Positions 35,593 to 47,993 of a stretch of DNA of 64,000 nucleotides are shown piece after piece. Numbering within the stretch: position 1 is the stretch's first letter; every line of letters starts with the position of its first letter. The stretch is from Watersipora subatra (Eukaryota > Bryozoa > Gymnolaemata > Cheilostomatida > Watersiporidae). Under the pieces are notes generated by a model. The model had not been told where the DNA came from, searched no databases, and saw only the letters and a program-made list of their open reading frames with translations. The stretch lies in contig NC_088708.1 of assembly GCF_963576615.1 (NCBI RefSeq), positions 7,750,001 to 7,814,000 on the forward strand, written 5' to 3'. The position numbers were made by a program, and so were the translations under genes.

Positions 35593-35918
35593 ATACAGAC
35601 TTTATATCACAGCTGAAGGCAGACTGTAAATACCAGAACAACTCCATCAAAAGCTGCCAATACAGACTCTATCGCAGCCGACAACAGACTGTATAAACCA
35701 ACATCAATCAACGGAGAGCCGATAATACACACTCCCTATATCACAGCCAATAGCAGACTGTGTATATACCAGTGTAACTTCAGCAAAAGCCGACAATACA
35801 GACTCTCTTTATCACAGCCAATAGCAGATTGTGTATAAACCAACACAATTCAAGCAAGAGCCGATAATACCGACTCTATGTCACAGCTGAAAGCCGGATT
35901 TAATACACCAGTGCAACA
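35593..35918. repeat. Degenerate minisatellite, 65-71 bp unit, about 4.8 copies
   Basis: Units start at about 35593, 35661, 35726, 35797 and 35868. Each contains ATACAGACTCTAT, CACAGCC(A/G)A, GCAGACTGTRTA, AACCA and AAAAGCCGA-like blocks with substitutions and small length changes, implying an older array. Confidence 0.75.
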
Positions 35919-36459
35919 CTCTGATCCAAACTGTCAAAGTTACTAAAGAAGATATGCCATACTTGAATAAATTTATTATAGTATCGTAGTGTGTCCCGCC
36001 TTGCCAACTAAACACCTACTGCCAATCAAGCACAAAAATAGCTGGTAATATAAGTGAGCTGAAGCAAACTTAACGTATGACTAGTGGTTACTAGTAATTG
36101 AAGCTTCTAGGTCAACATGACAGTTATTTTTGAAAAGAACAAACATTTACAGTTAAATAAATGGTATAGAAATTTAGCTACATTTTTGTAATACCTCATA
36201 CAATAAGGAAAGAGTGTTAATAACAAACAATCAAACGAACATTCCTTCTATACTTTTGGTAATTTTTTGTTTGAAAGTCCGAGGCAGCCACTGCATTATA
36301 ATTTTTTTAGCGGGTGCATTTTGGCTTGTATTTATCACAATGAGCGCATTAGTTTCCGGTAGCAGTTAAATTATGTCATAATTGAATTACCTGGTTTCGT
36401 ACATAAGCCTAGATTAATTTGCTAGTACAGTCTTAGCTCGTACACCCACCCACCCTGTC

Positions 36460-36475
36460 GGCCCTTTTTAGGGCC
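36460..36475 (+). promoter_or_regulatory. Isolated histone-mRNA-type 3' stem-loop
   Basis: GGCCCT-TTTT-AGGGCC forms a six-base-pair stem with a four-base loop and is followed by ACCAACA. This closely resembles the replication-dependent histone 3' end signal (GGYYYU-UHUH-ARRRCC, then ACCA). A purine-rich AATAAGAAG about 10 nt downstream resembles the U7 histone downstream element. No histone reading frame lies upstream in this window, so it may be a relic or a chance match. Confidence 0.4.
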
Positions 36476-37963
36476 ACCAACATCTAATAAGAAGTTGTTC
36501 TTACGTCTTAATAGTGAAAAGTCCTCTTCATAATATTTTTGCAATTTTTCTACACAAACATTTCATTAAAAGGGCATATACCACTAAACTATGGATCGCA
36601 ACCAATTTTGCCGAACCCCCGTTATACGCTTGAAAACACTAACTGCTATAGAATCGTAGTCCATACAGATAAGGCAAAACAGCGCTATTGTACATAGCAG
36701 GCTAAACATAAACACTAGGTAATAGCACTGGCTAACAGTTCATGCAAAGACTATGTTTGTTAAAGAGCTACCTACCTTGTGTGGAGACATAAGCTGCTTT
36801 TACACATGTATGCTCTGAAGTGTTTATATATATTTTATTGTGTCGTATAAAATGTCTTTTTATTTTGAGCGGAGACCTGATTGTGGTCATTTGAACATAT
36901 ATACCACAAGGTATTACAATTCTGCACTGGTGATGGTAATTACAGGACCACCTAGTAGTCTTTTTCCTGTTCTTTGTCATGTATGGAATAAACTCAACTT
37001 TTTTGTCAGAGACCATGCATAGTATACAAATTTTAGAAACAAGTTTTGTAGAGACTTTCTGCCACCGAAGGTATTCTCAAGAAATATAATTTATTTATTC
37101 GGCACCCATTTCATCCTATCCTGAGATTGACAATAATGGCTGGCCAACTAAATATTAAAACGCTACTAATCCTGTAAAGACCACCAATTTACTTTCAGCT
37201 AGTTACATGTGTACCAATTTTCAATAACCAATATTTTCTAACCAATATAAACTTAGTTTTATAAGATTTTTTGTCATAATGTTCAGATACCTCTATGTTA
37301 CACAAAAACCAGGCAAATAAGGCATATTTCTGTTGATATTTAATAATACTTGTGTAGACCAGAACATATCTAACTTTCCATTGGTGTGCGTATTGCCATA
37401 ATTCATCTAACAAATACTTAAACCATGAATTACTAACAAACAACAGGCTTATTTTAGGTGGTCTCATAATTACAATAACCATGACTTTTGTGCTGTAAGC
37501 TAAAAAAAGAGAAAAAATGATAGTTGAATAGCTGTTTATATTTGATTACTCAAAGTAAAAAACACCTAACCTATGGCCGCCATGTGCCAGTTTAGTCAAC
37601 AATAAAAGTGAACAACTCCGTAATACATGTATATTGCTTTTTAATGTACGATCTTTCTAAAAATAACATCATAAAAGAGAACTTTCAACTCTTCCATCAA
37701 ACGTTCTTACTTTCACGAACATTTTAAACTGCCTTAAGCTTTGATAACTACAGTTCCTACAACACGGTTTGTTGTTCCAATTACAGCACGGGCCTCCTTT
37801 GAAACTTCTTTTACTATTTGCTGTCTCTGTTCTCCATAATGAGTTTAGTCATTTATACCATTTTGCTTATGTACTCACCTTAGCTAATGTTTCATTTTAG
37901 GCTCTACGGATGCAATAAGATGAAGCAGTAGATAAAGTCAGCGAAACAGAAATCCTTACAAAC

Positions 37964-40900
37964 ATGGCATCTGATGACATTTTGTATGCAGCACTCTTGT
38001 TACTATGCATTCCATTCGGACTCCTGATTCGATACACATCGAGCTCTAAAGCTAAAGAGTTTATTTCAGGAGCAGCAGGCATAACATTGGTACTTATTAC
38101 CTGCAGAAAACATGCATGGCATTCAATACTCACAGTTGTTGTTAACACTGCCATCATCTGTTTATCGAGCAAGCAAAGGTTAGTAAAAATTGAAGGCGTA
38201 ACATCATCCTTAGGTGATGAGATGCGGGGAGGACACTAATATTAATTATTGTGAATTTGCTGGTATGGCCTTTGTGTGCGATGTACTGTTTTCAACTGAA
38301 GTTGAATAAATGGTTTTTGCTATAAGATTTCATAGTTCGTATCTTTAAAAATTGATAGTTGTGGTGCCTTAGACTGTAGATACTGTGGTTGTTTTTAATG
38401 GAAGTTATCAGACCACCAAAATATTCTATATTTGTTCCGTTCAAGTCTGGAGTTCCTGAGTCAAGAGTTGCCTTTACGCTTGTTTCCCAGACTTTGCTGG
38501 CAGTTGATTTAATCTGTTTAGGTTAAAATTTCGATTACATACTTGGTTGGGAGTTATTTTGTGGATTTACTATGGCTGTTTAAGGTCTGGTCTGCTTCCA
38601 GTTAGCACGCAAATTATTTTACATAAGGTGGTAATTACCATTTTTGTATATTGGCCTAGAGTCCTCGAAAGACACAAACACAATACATTTTGTTTTAGGC
38701 ATATGCATGCATTGAGCTTCCTTTGGTGCTTTTCCTACTTGGCTTTCTTCAGAACATGTCACTGGTTCGGTCTGGAGGAGCCTTCTGCGCCTAGCAATGC
38801 TGTACAGCTATTGCTCACCCTTAAGGTATATTCCTACTCTCAAATTGAATATGAGGTGTGGCTGTTTGATTTAGTATTCATGTTAGTCTGACCCATTGTG
38901 GATTATGAAAAGGAGGGTGATCTGATATGCCCCATTTATAATAGTGAGCTCTGGTTAGAGTTATTCAAGGAGATATGCAGCAGCAGGCAATGTTTAGACC
39001 TTCCACTAGGAGCAGTTGCATGTGATAAACCAATAATTAATGGTGATACCACCCATGTAGTTTTGGTACATGCTGCTTGTGCATTGCTAGTTGAACTAGT
39101 TTCCTGCAAATAGTTGGGTGATTCACGTTGCTCTCCATCATATTATCTATAATAACTGATAACGCTGGTCTTATGTATAATATGGTACTTCATCCCCTTC
39201 ATTGTTCATGGCTGTCACTTAGAAGGTCCCTGATAACTTTTCTTTAACACAGTTTATAACAGAGGTTTGTGTCTATGAGTCATAGTAACACGAATTGATT
39301 TCAAGCACCTGTAGTTGGTAGGTGTGGCTGGTGAAGTCGTGGAAACAGAGAATCTTAAAGCAGCCATTGACTCGACAGAGTGTACAGATATCAATACACG
39401 ATTGAAGCTGAAATACAAGGGAATCGATTATTCCTGCTATCGCCTTGTTACCTACAGTTTTTGCTATATCGGCGCTTTCACTGGTATGCTTCCTTCCAGG
39501 TTAATATAGCTCTTTTCGTGGAACCAGATTGCCAAGTTTATCATTCAGGCTTACTTGGTATTTATTAGAACATTCAAGACTTGTGAACTTCGCTAGGTCC
39601 ATACTTTACTTGCCGGACATTCCAAGATATGGTGCACAACAATGATGCAACAAAGCTTCCTCTTTGGTCAGATTTGAAGAGGCGATTACAACCCCTACCA
39701 GTTTGCGGAGCCTTGTTTTTCTTTCTCACCTGGCTTGTCTCCATCGAGGTATTTATCTGTCAATTACCACCGCATGAGAGGAAATTCATGCCTTTGTAAA
39801 CATTTGCCAAAAATGGTGAAGTAACAAAAATATTCACTTCTATCTCTCTATAGCATCAACATTCCATTTGTAGAATCCCATCACTTATTGAATTGTCTAA
39901 TTGAGTTGCCCTCCCAACAGCCTCTGGAGTATTGTGATGAAATACATCTATGGTTGACTTTGATGACTCACTCCCCTCTCGTGCTGTTGTTATTGATGAG
40001 ATTGTGTGTTACAGACAGCAAGAGAGGAGAGGTTTTACGAAGAGACTTCCGTCTTCTACCGGTATGGCTACCTCTTTTTGCTCTTTCTCCGCTTTAGGGT
40101 GCGCTTCTATAGCGCGTGGATTTTAGCTGAATGCATGGCGGTGGCAGCGGGCCTTGGTGGCTACCCTTCGCGCGCGGAGAATCGGCCTGGCGCTGGTCCA
40201 ACGAATTTAAAAGGTTTGCTTTTTATGATCTTTAGATACCATTTTAGCTCCATGCACTTATATGTGTTATTATAGAGAGCGAGTTCAGAATAATAATCAC
40301 AATTGCATCTTTTACTTTGTCTGCAATTTGTTCAAATTTGACATCACAAGCAATCTACAATGTAAGCCAACTTCTCAATTCATAAAAATTGTGCATCTAA
40401 ACTGCCATTTATACTACTTTTTTGTATCTCTAGAATAGGCAAGATAATGCGTACAATCATTGTTTCTGCTTTTACTGTGCCTCTTATGACACTGGTTTTA
40501 GTATTGGATGAAGCCGAAGATGGAGGCCATGACTTTGAGACGGTGCGCAACATACTGCCCGTAGAAATAGAACTGTCTAGCTCTGTTAGTGCTTCAATCA
40601 AGCACTGGAACATTCTAGTCCAGTGGTGGCTGGTTGTTAATGTTTATAAGAATATACCAACACGCAACAAACTTCTACGAAGCATCATATTAATGATTAT
40701 TAGTGCTTTTTGGCATGGAGTGCACCCAGGATGGTATGCAACCTTCCTCTCGGCCCCCTTCTTGCTACTCGCAGAGGATAGCATGAATAGAGGCTTGAAG
40801 CACAAATTAAAATCTAGACGGCTTTGTGCTATTTATGACACAATATCATGTTTTTTAGGAATGCGTTTTTTCGAGTATTTTGTAGTTGGAGCATTCTTTT

Positions 40901-41034
40901 TACAGTACAATGAGATATATCACTTTTGGAAATCCCTTTATTTTTATGGACACATCTTGCTCATTGCCATTATTTTCATTGGCCAAATCCTTATTCTATC
41001 AACTGGAAAGGTTGAGAGACCACATAAGTCATAA
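37964..41034 (+). CDS. MBOAT7: MBOAT7 / LPIAT1, lysophosphatidylinositol acyltransferase, complete
   Basis: Six in-phase exons: 37964-38178, 38699-38825, 39315-39483, 39597-39748, 40015-40213 and 40502-41034. They give 464 residues (human 472). The protein is a polytopic ER membrane O-acyltransferase that transfers arachidonoyl-CoA to lysophosphatidylinositol in the Lands cycle. Conserved landmarks include SNAVQLLLTLK, FRVRFYSAWILAEC, the MBOAT asparagine in KHWNILVQWWL (N324) and the catalytic histidine in SAFWHGVHPGWY (H359). These sit within a few residues of the human positions. Many hydrophobic segments run throughout. The exon 6 start at 40502 was chosen, rather than an upstream in-frame ATG at 40447, because the phase-1 junction yields VLDEAEDGG in register with the family. 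Both catalytic residues are intact, so it should be active. Confidence 0.94.
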
Positions 41035-41467
41035 TTATATGTGATGTTTGCGTTTTTTAATCATTTTTTATGATTTTGATTACATGAAATATTTTGCAAA
41101 GCTATTTGGGCAGGCTAGATGCTAAGGACACTTAAGGTGCATGTAATCCTGGCAGTTCACCATTTTAACATCAAATGCACACAGATGCAAATACACAAAT
41201 GAGTTCTGGTAGAGTGGAAAAATTATGATGCATCTAAAACTCTATTCAACATGCACATTGAAATGGAGCTGCAATATAACAAGAAAGCTTCATTTTTCAC
41301 TAAATGACACGCAGTATGTTTCTGCGCAAGTGTTTATCAACCAATCAATACACAGGACAGAGAAGGTAATTCAACTATCTAATACAGCTAGTTATTGATA
41401 CCATAGTTGAAATATTAATAACCTTGGCATCTAGTGAGTGTACATTCCTCCCAGTCAACATGAGTTC

Positions 41468-41473
41468 AATAAA
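41468..41473 (+). terminator. Poly(A) signal AATAAA of MBOAT7
   Basis: AATAAA about 434 nt after the MBOAT7 stop. A second copy in AACAATAAATATC lies near 41551. Confidence 0.5.
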
Positions 41474-41614
41474 ATTTAACCATTGAGTGATATTTCATTT
41501 TCTGTTTTTCAAAACACGAGATGACCAATTTATTATAATTTTGTGTGCTGAAACAATAAATATCTCAAAAAATATGGCTGCTCAGTTGCCTTCAAATTGA
41601 CAGATGACAAAAAT

Positions 41615-41620
41615 TTTATT
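41615..41620 (-). terminator. Poly(A) signal AATAAA of F8A/HAP40
   Basis: TTTATT on the plus strand, so AATAAA on the minus strand, only about 34 nt after the F8A stop. It implies a very short 3' UTR, ending about 150 bp from the MBOAT7 signal on the other strand. Confidence 0.6.
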
Positions 41621-41653
41621 CATTTTATCAGTGAATTATACGAAGGACTGCTA

Positions 41654-44600
41654 CTATTTGTTGAGGTAAAGCTCCACAATCATGTGAACAAGTTCATTCT
41701 CTTCCTTATCAAGTTTGGACATGAGCTCAGTCTGTAGGAAGCGCAGCCCATCAATATCGTTTGACTGACATGACATCTAAAACAGCAAAATCATCTGACC
41801 TGTACTTGTTGTTGTTGGGAGCAGATTTACGTTTGTCTAGCAGTGAACTAGTGTTAGGAACAGAGACACTAGATGAAATCACAAAGAGACAAAAAGCGCA
41901 TGAGAGAGAATAGCAAAAGGTGAGAGTACAAGAATGGGAGAGAAAAGAGGAAATAGAGGGAGATGAGGATGGGAGGAGTCCGGACTTATGTGTCACTAAT
42001 ATGCATTCACTTTTCATCTATTGTTGGGACAAACTTACGACTAGACTCTGAAGCAGCAGGAAGAGGTCTATATCGAATAGATCCACAATATAATTGTACT
42101 CGTCATTGTTAGTCTGCCAAGCATACTTCTCCAAGGTCTGCGCGTGTTCAGGTCGAATACGCTGAGGAGTCGGCTGCAAAAACAAATAGGAGGGTGTAGA
42201 TGGATGCTTCCCGACTGAACTGCGGACATAATCACGTGCGACCACTGGAGTAAGCTGGCTAAATGTGTCCATGCAATTACCAAAGCTAGCGCAGTGTAAA
42301 ACCTATATATTCCTGAACATAACCAAGCAGACTAGCTAGCCTACAACTAACCTGCAGTATCATGAGCAAAAGAACTCGCTGCAACTCGCAATGAAGTATG
42401 ATATCTGCGTAGACACCGAGAGGTTTCTCAGAGCCAGCCACACCTGTAAGAACATGCACTGCCACATTACATTGCATATGGGTCTTTGAGACAAATAAAA
42501 CATGATAACAATGAGCCATTTACGAAGAGAAAACCATGACACAACCATACAAATATGTAAGATAAAGTACATGTACTTTATCTTCTTAGAAAAGAAACTG
42601 CAATAGCAACATGCTCTAGTTGGTTGTAGTCAATTGCAGGGCATATTGATTTGCACAGAAACTTCTACGCCGTTGAATTACGAACTGCAGCGCAAAGCAT
42701 AGCAACTTCCGCGCTCTCCTACGAGAAGCAACTATTTAGGGGTGCACTGACCTCCACGTTCTTGAGCTAGGAACTGCATCTCAGTGAGTATAGTTAATGC
42801 ACCTTCAAGGTCACTTTCCTTCACGCGGCATGCTGCAACCTTCTTCATATTTTGAAGACACTCTACTGGATTCTACAGAAATAAGAGTGCAAGTTCTTGT
42901 ATGTTGAAACATTTCTACCTATTGACTAAACCTATATGCCTAAAAAGTATACCATGTATGCCAAAGTACTCTGTAAAACTATTGCTTACCTGTAACTGTA
43001 ATTCAGCAGCTCTCTGGAAATGAATGCGTGCTTCACTCGGCTTTTTAAAATCCTAAAAAAGAATAAAGGAAAATAAATCTGGGGTGTTGTTTGACATTTG
43101 GTCTGCTTTATCCTCGCTGTCTAGTGAACAAATTTATTCACGTAAGTTAACTCTAAAACGTCTTTAATCGAACAACAAGCGGGTCAAAGGGAAATAACTT
43201 TGGTTACCTACCATTAAAACAGTGGCTAACTCTTGACAGTGACAAGCAGCGAGTGCAGGTTCTCCAGCCTCCAAGGACACCTGCGTACAATGACAAGTGC
43301 CATACACTAAAGGTGGTCTGAGACTAATGCCAATCTGTGCATCATTCACACTATCAATGCTATCTGATCCTCAACTTCAAAGAAGTTACTAGCTTGAACT
43401 ACTGGTAAATGTGTAATAGAGCGTAATCATTTCAGAGGTCCAGACTTGAGGGTTTGAAAGTGACAGGCCTATATATAAAACATTAATGTAAAGTGAACAG
43501 TGAGTACTGCTCATGGATGTTGGATGATTAGTACTGCTTATTGAAGATTTTAAAATATTCTACTTAGTTTGCTGGCTTTAAAATTAAATTACGAAATGGA
43601 TTATTCATGCTAATGTATACCAAAATCGAAGAAATGTTTTAGTAATTATATTTCGGAGTTTGTGTTTTTGGAAATTAGTGTTTGCGTTGGCTCACACAGT
43701 TATCTCTAACGGAAATGATCTGCTTACAGTAATACACTTATAACTTGTTCTTTTTAAGCAACTTTTAAACAACTTCTAGTCATCTAGTCAACAATTAGCT
43801 TTACATTTGTTTCACAGAATTCACTAGCAGTTAACTTGAACTGATTCAAGCTCAATTAAAATATGTATTATTTGGTCGGGAGTTTTATCTGGTTTTACCA
43901 TCAATGTTAACGTCTAACTTGCTTCCATTTAGCACACCAATATATTTGGCTACCATTAGTTTTTGGCGCATGTTATAAGTAGACATAACTTTTGATGTTT
44001 CAAAGGTTAGTTGCGTAGAGTTGTCTACATCAAACATCTAATAAGCATAATAAGACAACCCTCAAGTGTGTGATAAATACAGATTTGGCAAAGTGCTGTT
44101 TTTTTGGATATACTGATGAGTCATATAGAGTGTTGAACAAAATGAGTCACAGGTTCCTCAAAGAAGATATGATTACAAAAACAATATGCAACGAGGGCAG
44201 TCCAGTTGGGAATAAGTGAAAAACCGTACCAAACATTGTACATGAAATCCCAGTATTTATAAAAACTGTCAAGTAAATGGAAGAGAATTAACCAACAATT
44301 ACAGGTGAACTGACCAAATTGTGATTTCGTTGTTATGAAAGTAAATAGCATTAGCAACATATCAGTAATTTTAAACTTTGATTTCACTCACGACTTCTGC
44401 AAACCTTATAACCCTACTAGCTGTGCTGCCCGGCGTTGCCCGGGTATTAAAAATCAGCTTATAATCAATGTGAAGTAATGAGAGTTGCCTGCCACTTGGT
44501 ATTAGCCTGGCACATTGCTAATGGAAAATTTAAGTAAGCTTACTAATGAGAGCTATTCGTCTCTGTGACGTTGCGCAACCACGCTGTGTAGTACGCAAAG

Positions 44601-47600
44601 CCGTTGGGTATTTGCTCCCATATAGCTACATGTATCGGCTAGCTAACAAATCAATCTCTGTGGCCTAATTGGTATGGCGTCGGACTGACCAATGGGAGGG
44701 TCCGAGATCATACCTTCTTCGATTCGGATTCTTTATTCCAAATTTTTCATAGCTATAGCTGGCGAGACACACGTACACACCAACACTGAGAAATATATCT
44801 ATAGATTGCAAACCCTATTATAATACTTGATATTATTTTATTTAAGCAAGAGTGTATAATTATTAACAAAAAACTAAAGCTGTTTTCGTTCACCTGACCC
44901 AAAGGTACATTTTAGTGCAATTTTATACCCTAGGACACTTATGTATTCGCGGCATCTAACTTTCGCGTTTTCGCGGTGTCATCCTCTCGCGAAAGTTTCA
45001 TGTGCGAAACTAAACTATCATAACAAACGAGCGAAAAAGCGAAACTAAATAGCTTTGTTCATTGATACTGTATAATTGAATTTTATAACGACATTTATTT
45101 TAACGTTTTTAACGACCACTATAGCATCGTTAAAATATAAACCGACAAAATAATTTGACTGTCAAAATTTATTACGTTATTATTTTGCAATTATTTAGGA
45201 TTATTTTCCCATTAGGAATGATTTATAATGATAGGAATTTGATATCAATGCACATGCATTAGTTAGCGTTATCGTTTGCTGGGGACATCAATCAATGCAG
45301 TGAGCACCGTGTGTTGAAAGAAAATAAGACACATGCACTGACACTCGCAGTACTACACAAGCAGCATGGCTCTGGAAAGGTTTGCATTCACCACTGACAC
45401 CTCTTCAATAACTTGTAATTTTTTGAGATTTGTTTTGTTTTAAGTGATGTGACTGACGAGACGTTTTTAAATTAAAATAGGCAAAACATGACCGCAGTTA
45501 ATACGCTCAGAAAAAAAAAAACATCTTTTCCTTTTGAGCGTTTTAACAAAGATCAATTTTGCGGATTTTATTTCAAGTTCATTCGGAGGCTTTTACGCTT
45601 TCGATGGGACACGGCCAAGCGGGTGATTGATAAAACTTAATCTTTTGCAAACCTTTATAAAAGTCGTTAACAAAAATATTTTGCCTCTGATGATGATAAT
45701 AATGATGCCTAAGAAATACTAGAAGTTGATGTTTGTCTCTATGGCTTGGAATGAAGTGACATTCTACAGCGATAAAAACCGCGTCCATGGCCGTTGGGCA
45801 AATAACTTTTCGAATAAAGGATGTTGAGGTCGAGTTATCTGAAGGAATTTATCATTGCGTTGGAACTGACCAAACAAATCCGTTTGAGTCAAACTTGCGT
45901 TTGAGATGAAATGTTACATTTTATCTGAGGGCGAGTTTTTCGAGTTGGACTGTACTTACCGTAAAAAATTCCCAAAAAGTTGGGGCAGCTCAGCCGGCCA
46001 GCTGCCCCAGTGAAAACTGGCCTGTTGATAGTCCAATAAACAAATGGCAGCAAGCGATCAAATTGCATTATCGACCTTGCCCACACCATTCTACCTGCGG
46101 TTCACAATTACAAACTAGTCGCAAATTGAAATTTTTTTTATCGGTGAACCGAACCTGAGGAATATAATTATGTTTGTTCCACTGCATTTATTTTCACATC
46201 ACTATATTTTCGCACTCATCAGAGCTGCGAAATTAAGTTGCTTCGAAATTTTACTCTGTGAGCTACTCACGAAACTAAATACTAGCGAAATATAAGTGTC
46301 CTAGGGTACTGTATATTATTCTACCTACAAAAAGGAAAAAAAATTGTTTTAATATATGTAAGTAAGATGTATATTTTCATATATGTGTGAGAGTTAAACA
46401 AATAATCGCGCAGACAGCTACAAGAGTGCATAGTCAACAGTAACATACCGCAACATACTATGAGGCAGAAGGCAGGCTAAAAAGGCAGATGAGTAATAAA
46501 GAAAATGAGCCAGTTTTTAAAAACTTTTAAATCCTTTTACCAAGTTGTGAGTTTACAGCGAAGCGGAAAGCCGAGCTTCATGAAGCCTGTCAATAATAAC
46601 AAATCATGTGCTAACCTTGACAGCGTGCTCATAGCAGTTTATTCCTGCTGTTAAGTTCTCCTCGTAAGATGGACATAAGAGGTCAGTAGATTGTTTCTCA
46701 GCGAGGACAAAGAAGTGGGCGGCTTCAAGTAGACACTGTACTTCACCAGAATTATTGCCAAGCACATGCTCACACCTGACAAATATACCATATTCTATAT
46801 CAAAAGAGAATTCAACTAAATTTTTGATTACGGTATTCTAGTTTCATGAGCATGCAACTCCATAACACATTCAATCTGGCTACTACATTAGATGCCTTTA
46901 TAATGTAAACCTTTTACATAAATTCCATTGAACACAAAGAACTTATGTAAAGTCTTTGCTTCGTATTACATAGAAATTGCGTATAACGTAAAGTGTCAAG
47001 TTGATGCAGGTTCCCAAATTCTATTTGAATAATGAGCATTCCATAAAGTTAGACTTCAAAATATCACCTTCTTCCTCGCCGCACTTGGGAGAGAAGACGA
47101 TATATCTATTATATATACTTTTACTTTATTTTAGACATACACGATATTTTTATTTTTTCAGCATAAACCTTGCTGTGGAGAAAAAAGAAAATCAACTTAA
47201 ATTGACATTAATGCCAAATTGCCATAATCACGGACACTAAACCAAATGCAAGTGATAAGAGAAAGAGGAAAGTTATCGATACAACCCAATAATACCACAA
47301 TTACCGTATAGTCACCAAATGAAGACATTAAGTTTTTAAAATTTTAAATAGTCCCAAGGGTGAATTTGAGAAAATCTGGAAATGGATTAGGAGATTTACA
47401 TGCATTTTACTGTTCGTATAACGTAAAACGGATTATTTAAGTTGTAGGGGCGTCTACTGTATAAAATTTTATCTCATAATAACTAAGTGTGATCAATTCA
47501 CACTTTTGAGCTTCTACAACTATTAGTCTTAATAGCACTGTTTCCACAACTTTGTCTGCCTCATTTCCTTAAAAGCTTGTTATTTTGAAGAAAGATAAGC

Positions 47601-47993
47601 AGAATATTTTTGCACCAGCTAATTTTCAAGCTTTTGCACCAAATTTCCTGCTAAAAGAAGAGAAAGAGAGAGAGAGGGGGTAGAGAGAGAGAGAAAGAGG
47701 GAGGAAATAGGGAGGAGAGGGTAGAGGTGGAGGAAGGGGGGGAAGGGGGAGAGAAAGCGAGAGGAGAGAGAGAGAAAAGGAAGAAGAGAGAACATTTACC
47801 CAATTATTGGCTAAATGAATAATAAAAACAAGAAATGCAGATGTTTTGCGGTAGTCTGTCAGCAAATGCTCACCTGGCTTGAGCAAGAGAACAAAATGCC
47901 GCATATGATGGACAGTCTTGCTGACCAAGATTTTTCGCCAAGGAAGCAAATTGGTCCCTCCCTTCAGCTACATTCGGCTTTTTGAGAAACCTC
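41654..47993 (-). CDS. F8A1: F8A / HAP40 (huntingtin-associated protein 40); first exon not found
   Basis: Nine in-phase minus-strand exons: 47993-47874, 46775-46616, 43280-43212, 43052-42990, 42872-42752, 42443-42352, 42173-42039 and 41776-41654 are eight clear ones; the upstream initiating exon is the ninth and was not located. The visible part encodes about 293 residues. It begins RFLKKPNVAEGRDQF and ends VELYLNK. Matches to HAP40 include CLPYAA-like CPSYAAFCSLAQARCE, HFQRAAELQL, RPEHAQTLEKY and LFLLLQSLV. The protein is a TPR-like alpha-solenoid that binds and stabilises huntingtin and links it to Rab5 endosomes. The alanine- and proline-rich linkers of the human protein are absent. Human F8A is a single-exon gene, so this many introns is notable. 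Confidence 0.93.
44417..44805 (-). mobile_element. Non-autonomous Helitron, copy 5, in an F8A intron
   Basis: Read on the minus strand it starts TCTATAGATATATTTCTC (after A, from 44805). It ends in a strong hairpin, CCGGGCAACGCCGGGC, then AGCACAG and CTAG followed by T at 44417. The tRNA-like block is on the plus strand (about 44655-44735, with TGGCCTAATTGGTATGGCG and TTCGATTCG). This copy has the best preserved 3' hairpin. Confidence 0.75.
44928..46306. mobile_element. TA-flanked inverted-repeat DNA transposon (1379 bp), non-autonomous
   Basis: The left end CCCTAGGACACTTATGTATT and its inverse at the right end (ATATAAGTGTCCTAGGG) are flanked by TA on both sides (44926-44927, 46307-46308). 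TTTCGC/GCGAAA motifs recur inside both ends, typical of transposase-binding subterminal repeats. No transposase domain was recognised in any frame. The TA target points to the Tc1/mariner or a related superfamily, but the family is not known to me. Confidence 0.75.
46886..47459. mobile_element. MITE-like element of the CAGTAGACGC family (574 bp), in an F8A intron
   Basis: The right end, read in reverse, is TA then CAGTAGACGCCCCTACAACT and AAATAATCCG, identical in pattern to the left end of the element at 60371. The left end is the eroded CATTAGATGCCTTTATAATG after TA. The ends resemble pogo/Tigger-type MITEs. There is no coding capacity. Confidence 0.6.
47655..47795. repeat. (GA)n-rich microsatellite
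   Basis: About 140 bp of AG/GGA purine run on the plus strand in an F8A intron, just downstream (in transcript sense) of the exon ending at 47874. Open frames across it are low-complexity artefacts. Confidence 0.85.

Larger units (their letters stand above)
33901..37963. other. Non-coding region upstream of MBOAT7
   Basis: No exon could be supported. The region contains a degenerate 65-71 bp tandem repeat (35593-35918), an isolated histone-type stem-loop (36460-36475) and generally AT-rich sequence. The first exons of SMYD5 could lie here on the minus strand, but none was recognised. Confidence 0.35.

Noticed and set aside
36768-36795. Possible first exon of SMYD5 (minus strand, good GTAGGT donor)
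   Set aside because: The encoded peptide does not resemble the SMYD5 N-terminus in any frame.
40447-40501. Upstream in-frame ATG as the start of a separate 195-codon MBOAT gene
   Set aside because: The ORF matches the family only from VLDEAEDGG on; an acceptor at 40500-40501 and phase agreement join it to the five upstream exons.
47626-47949. Minus-strand open frame of 107 codons
   Set aside because: Its C-terminal part is a purine repeat read in reverse; only the first bases overlap a real F8A exon, and in another frame.
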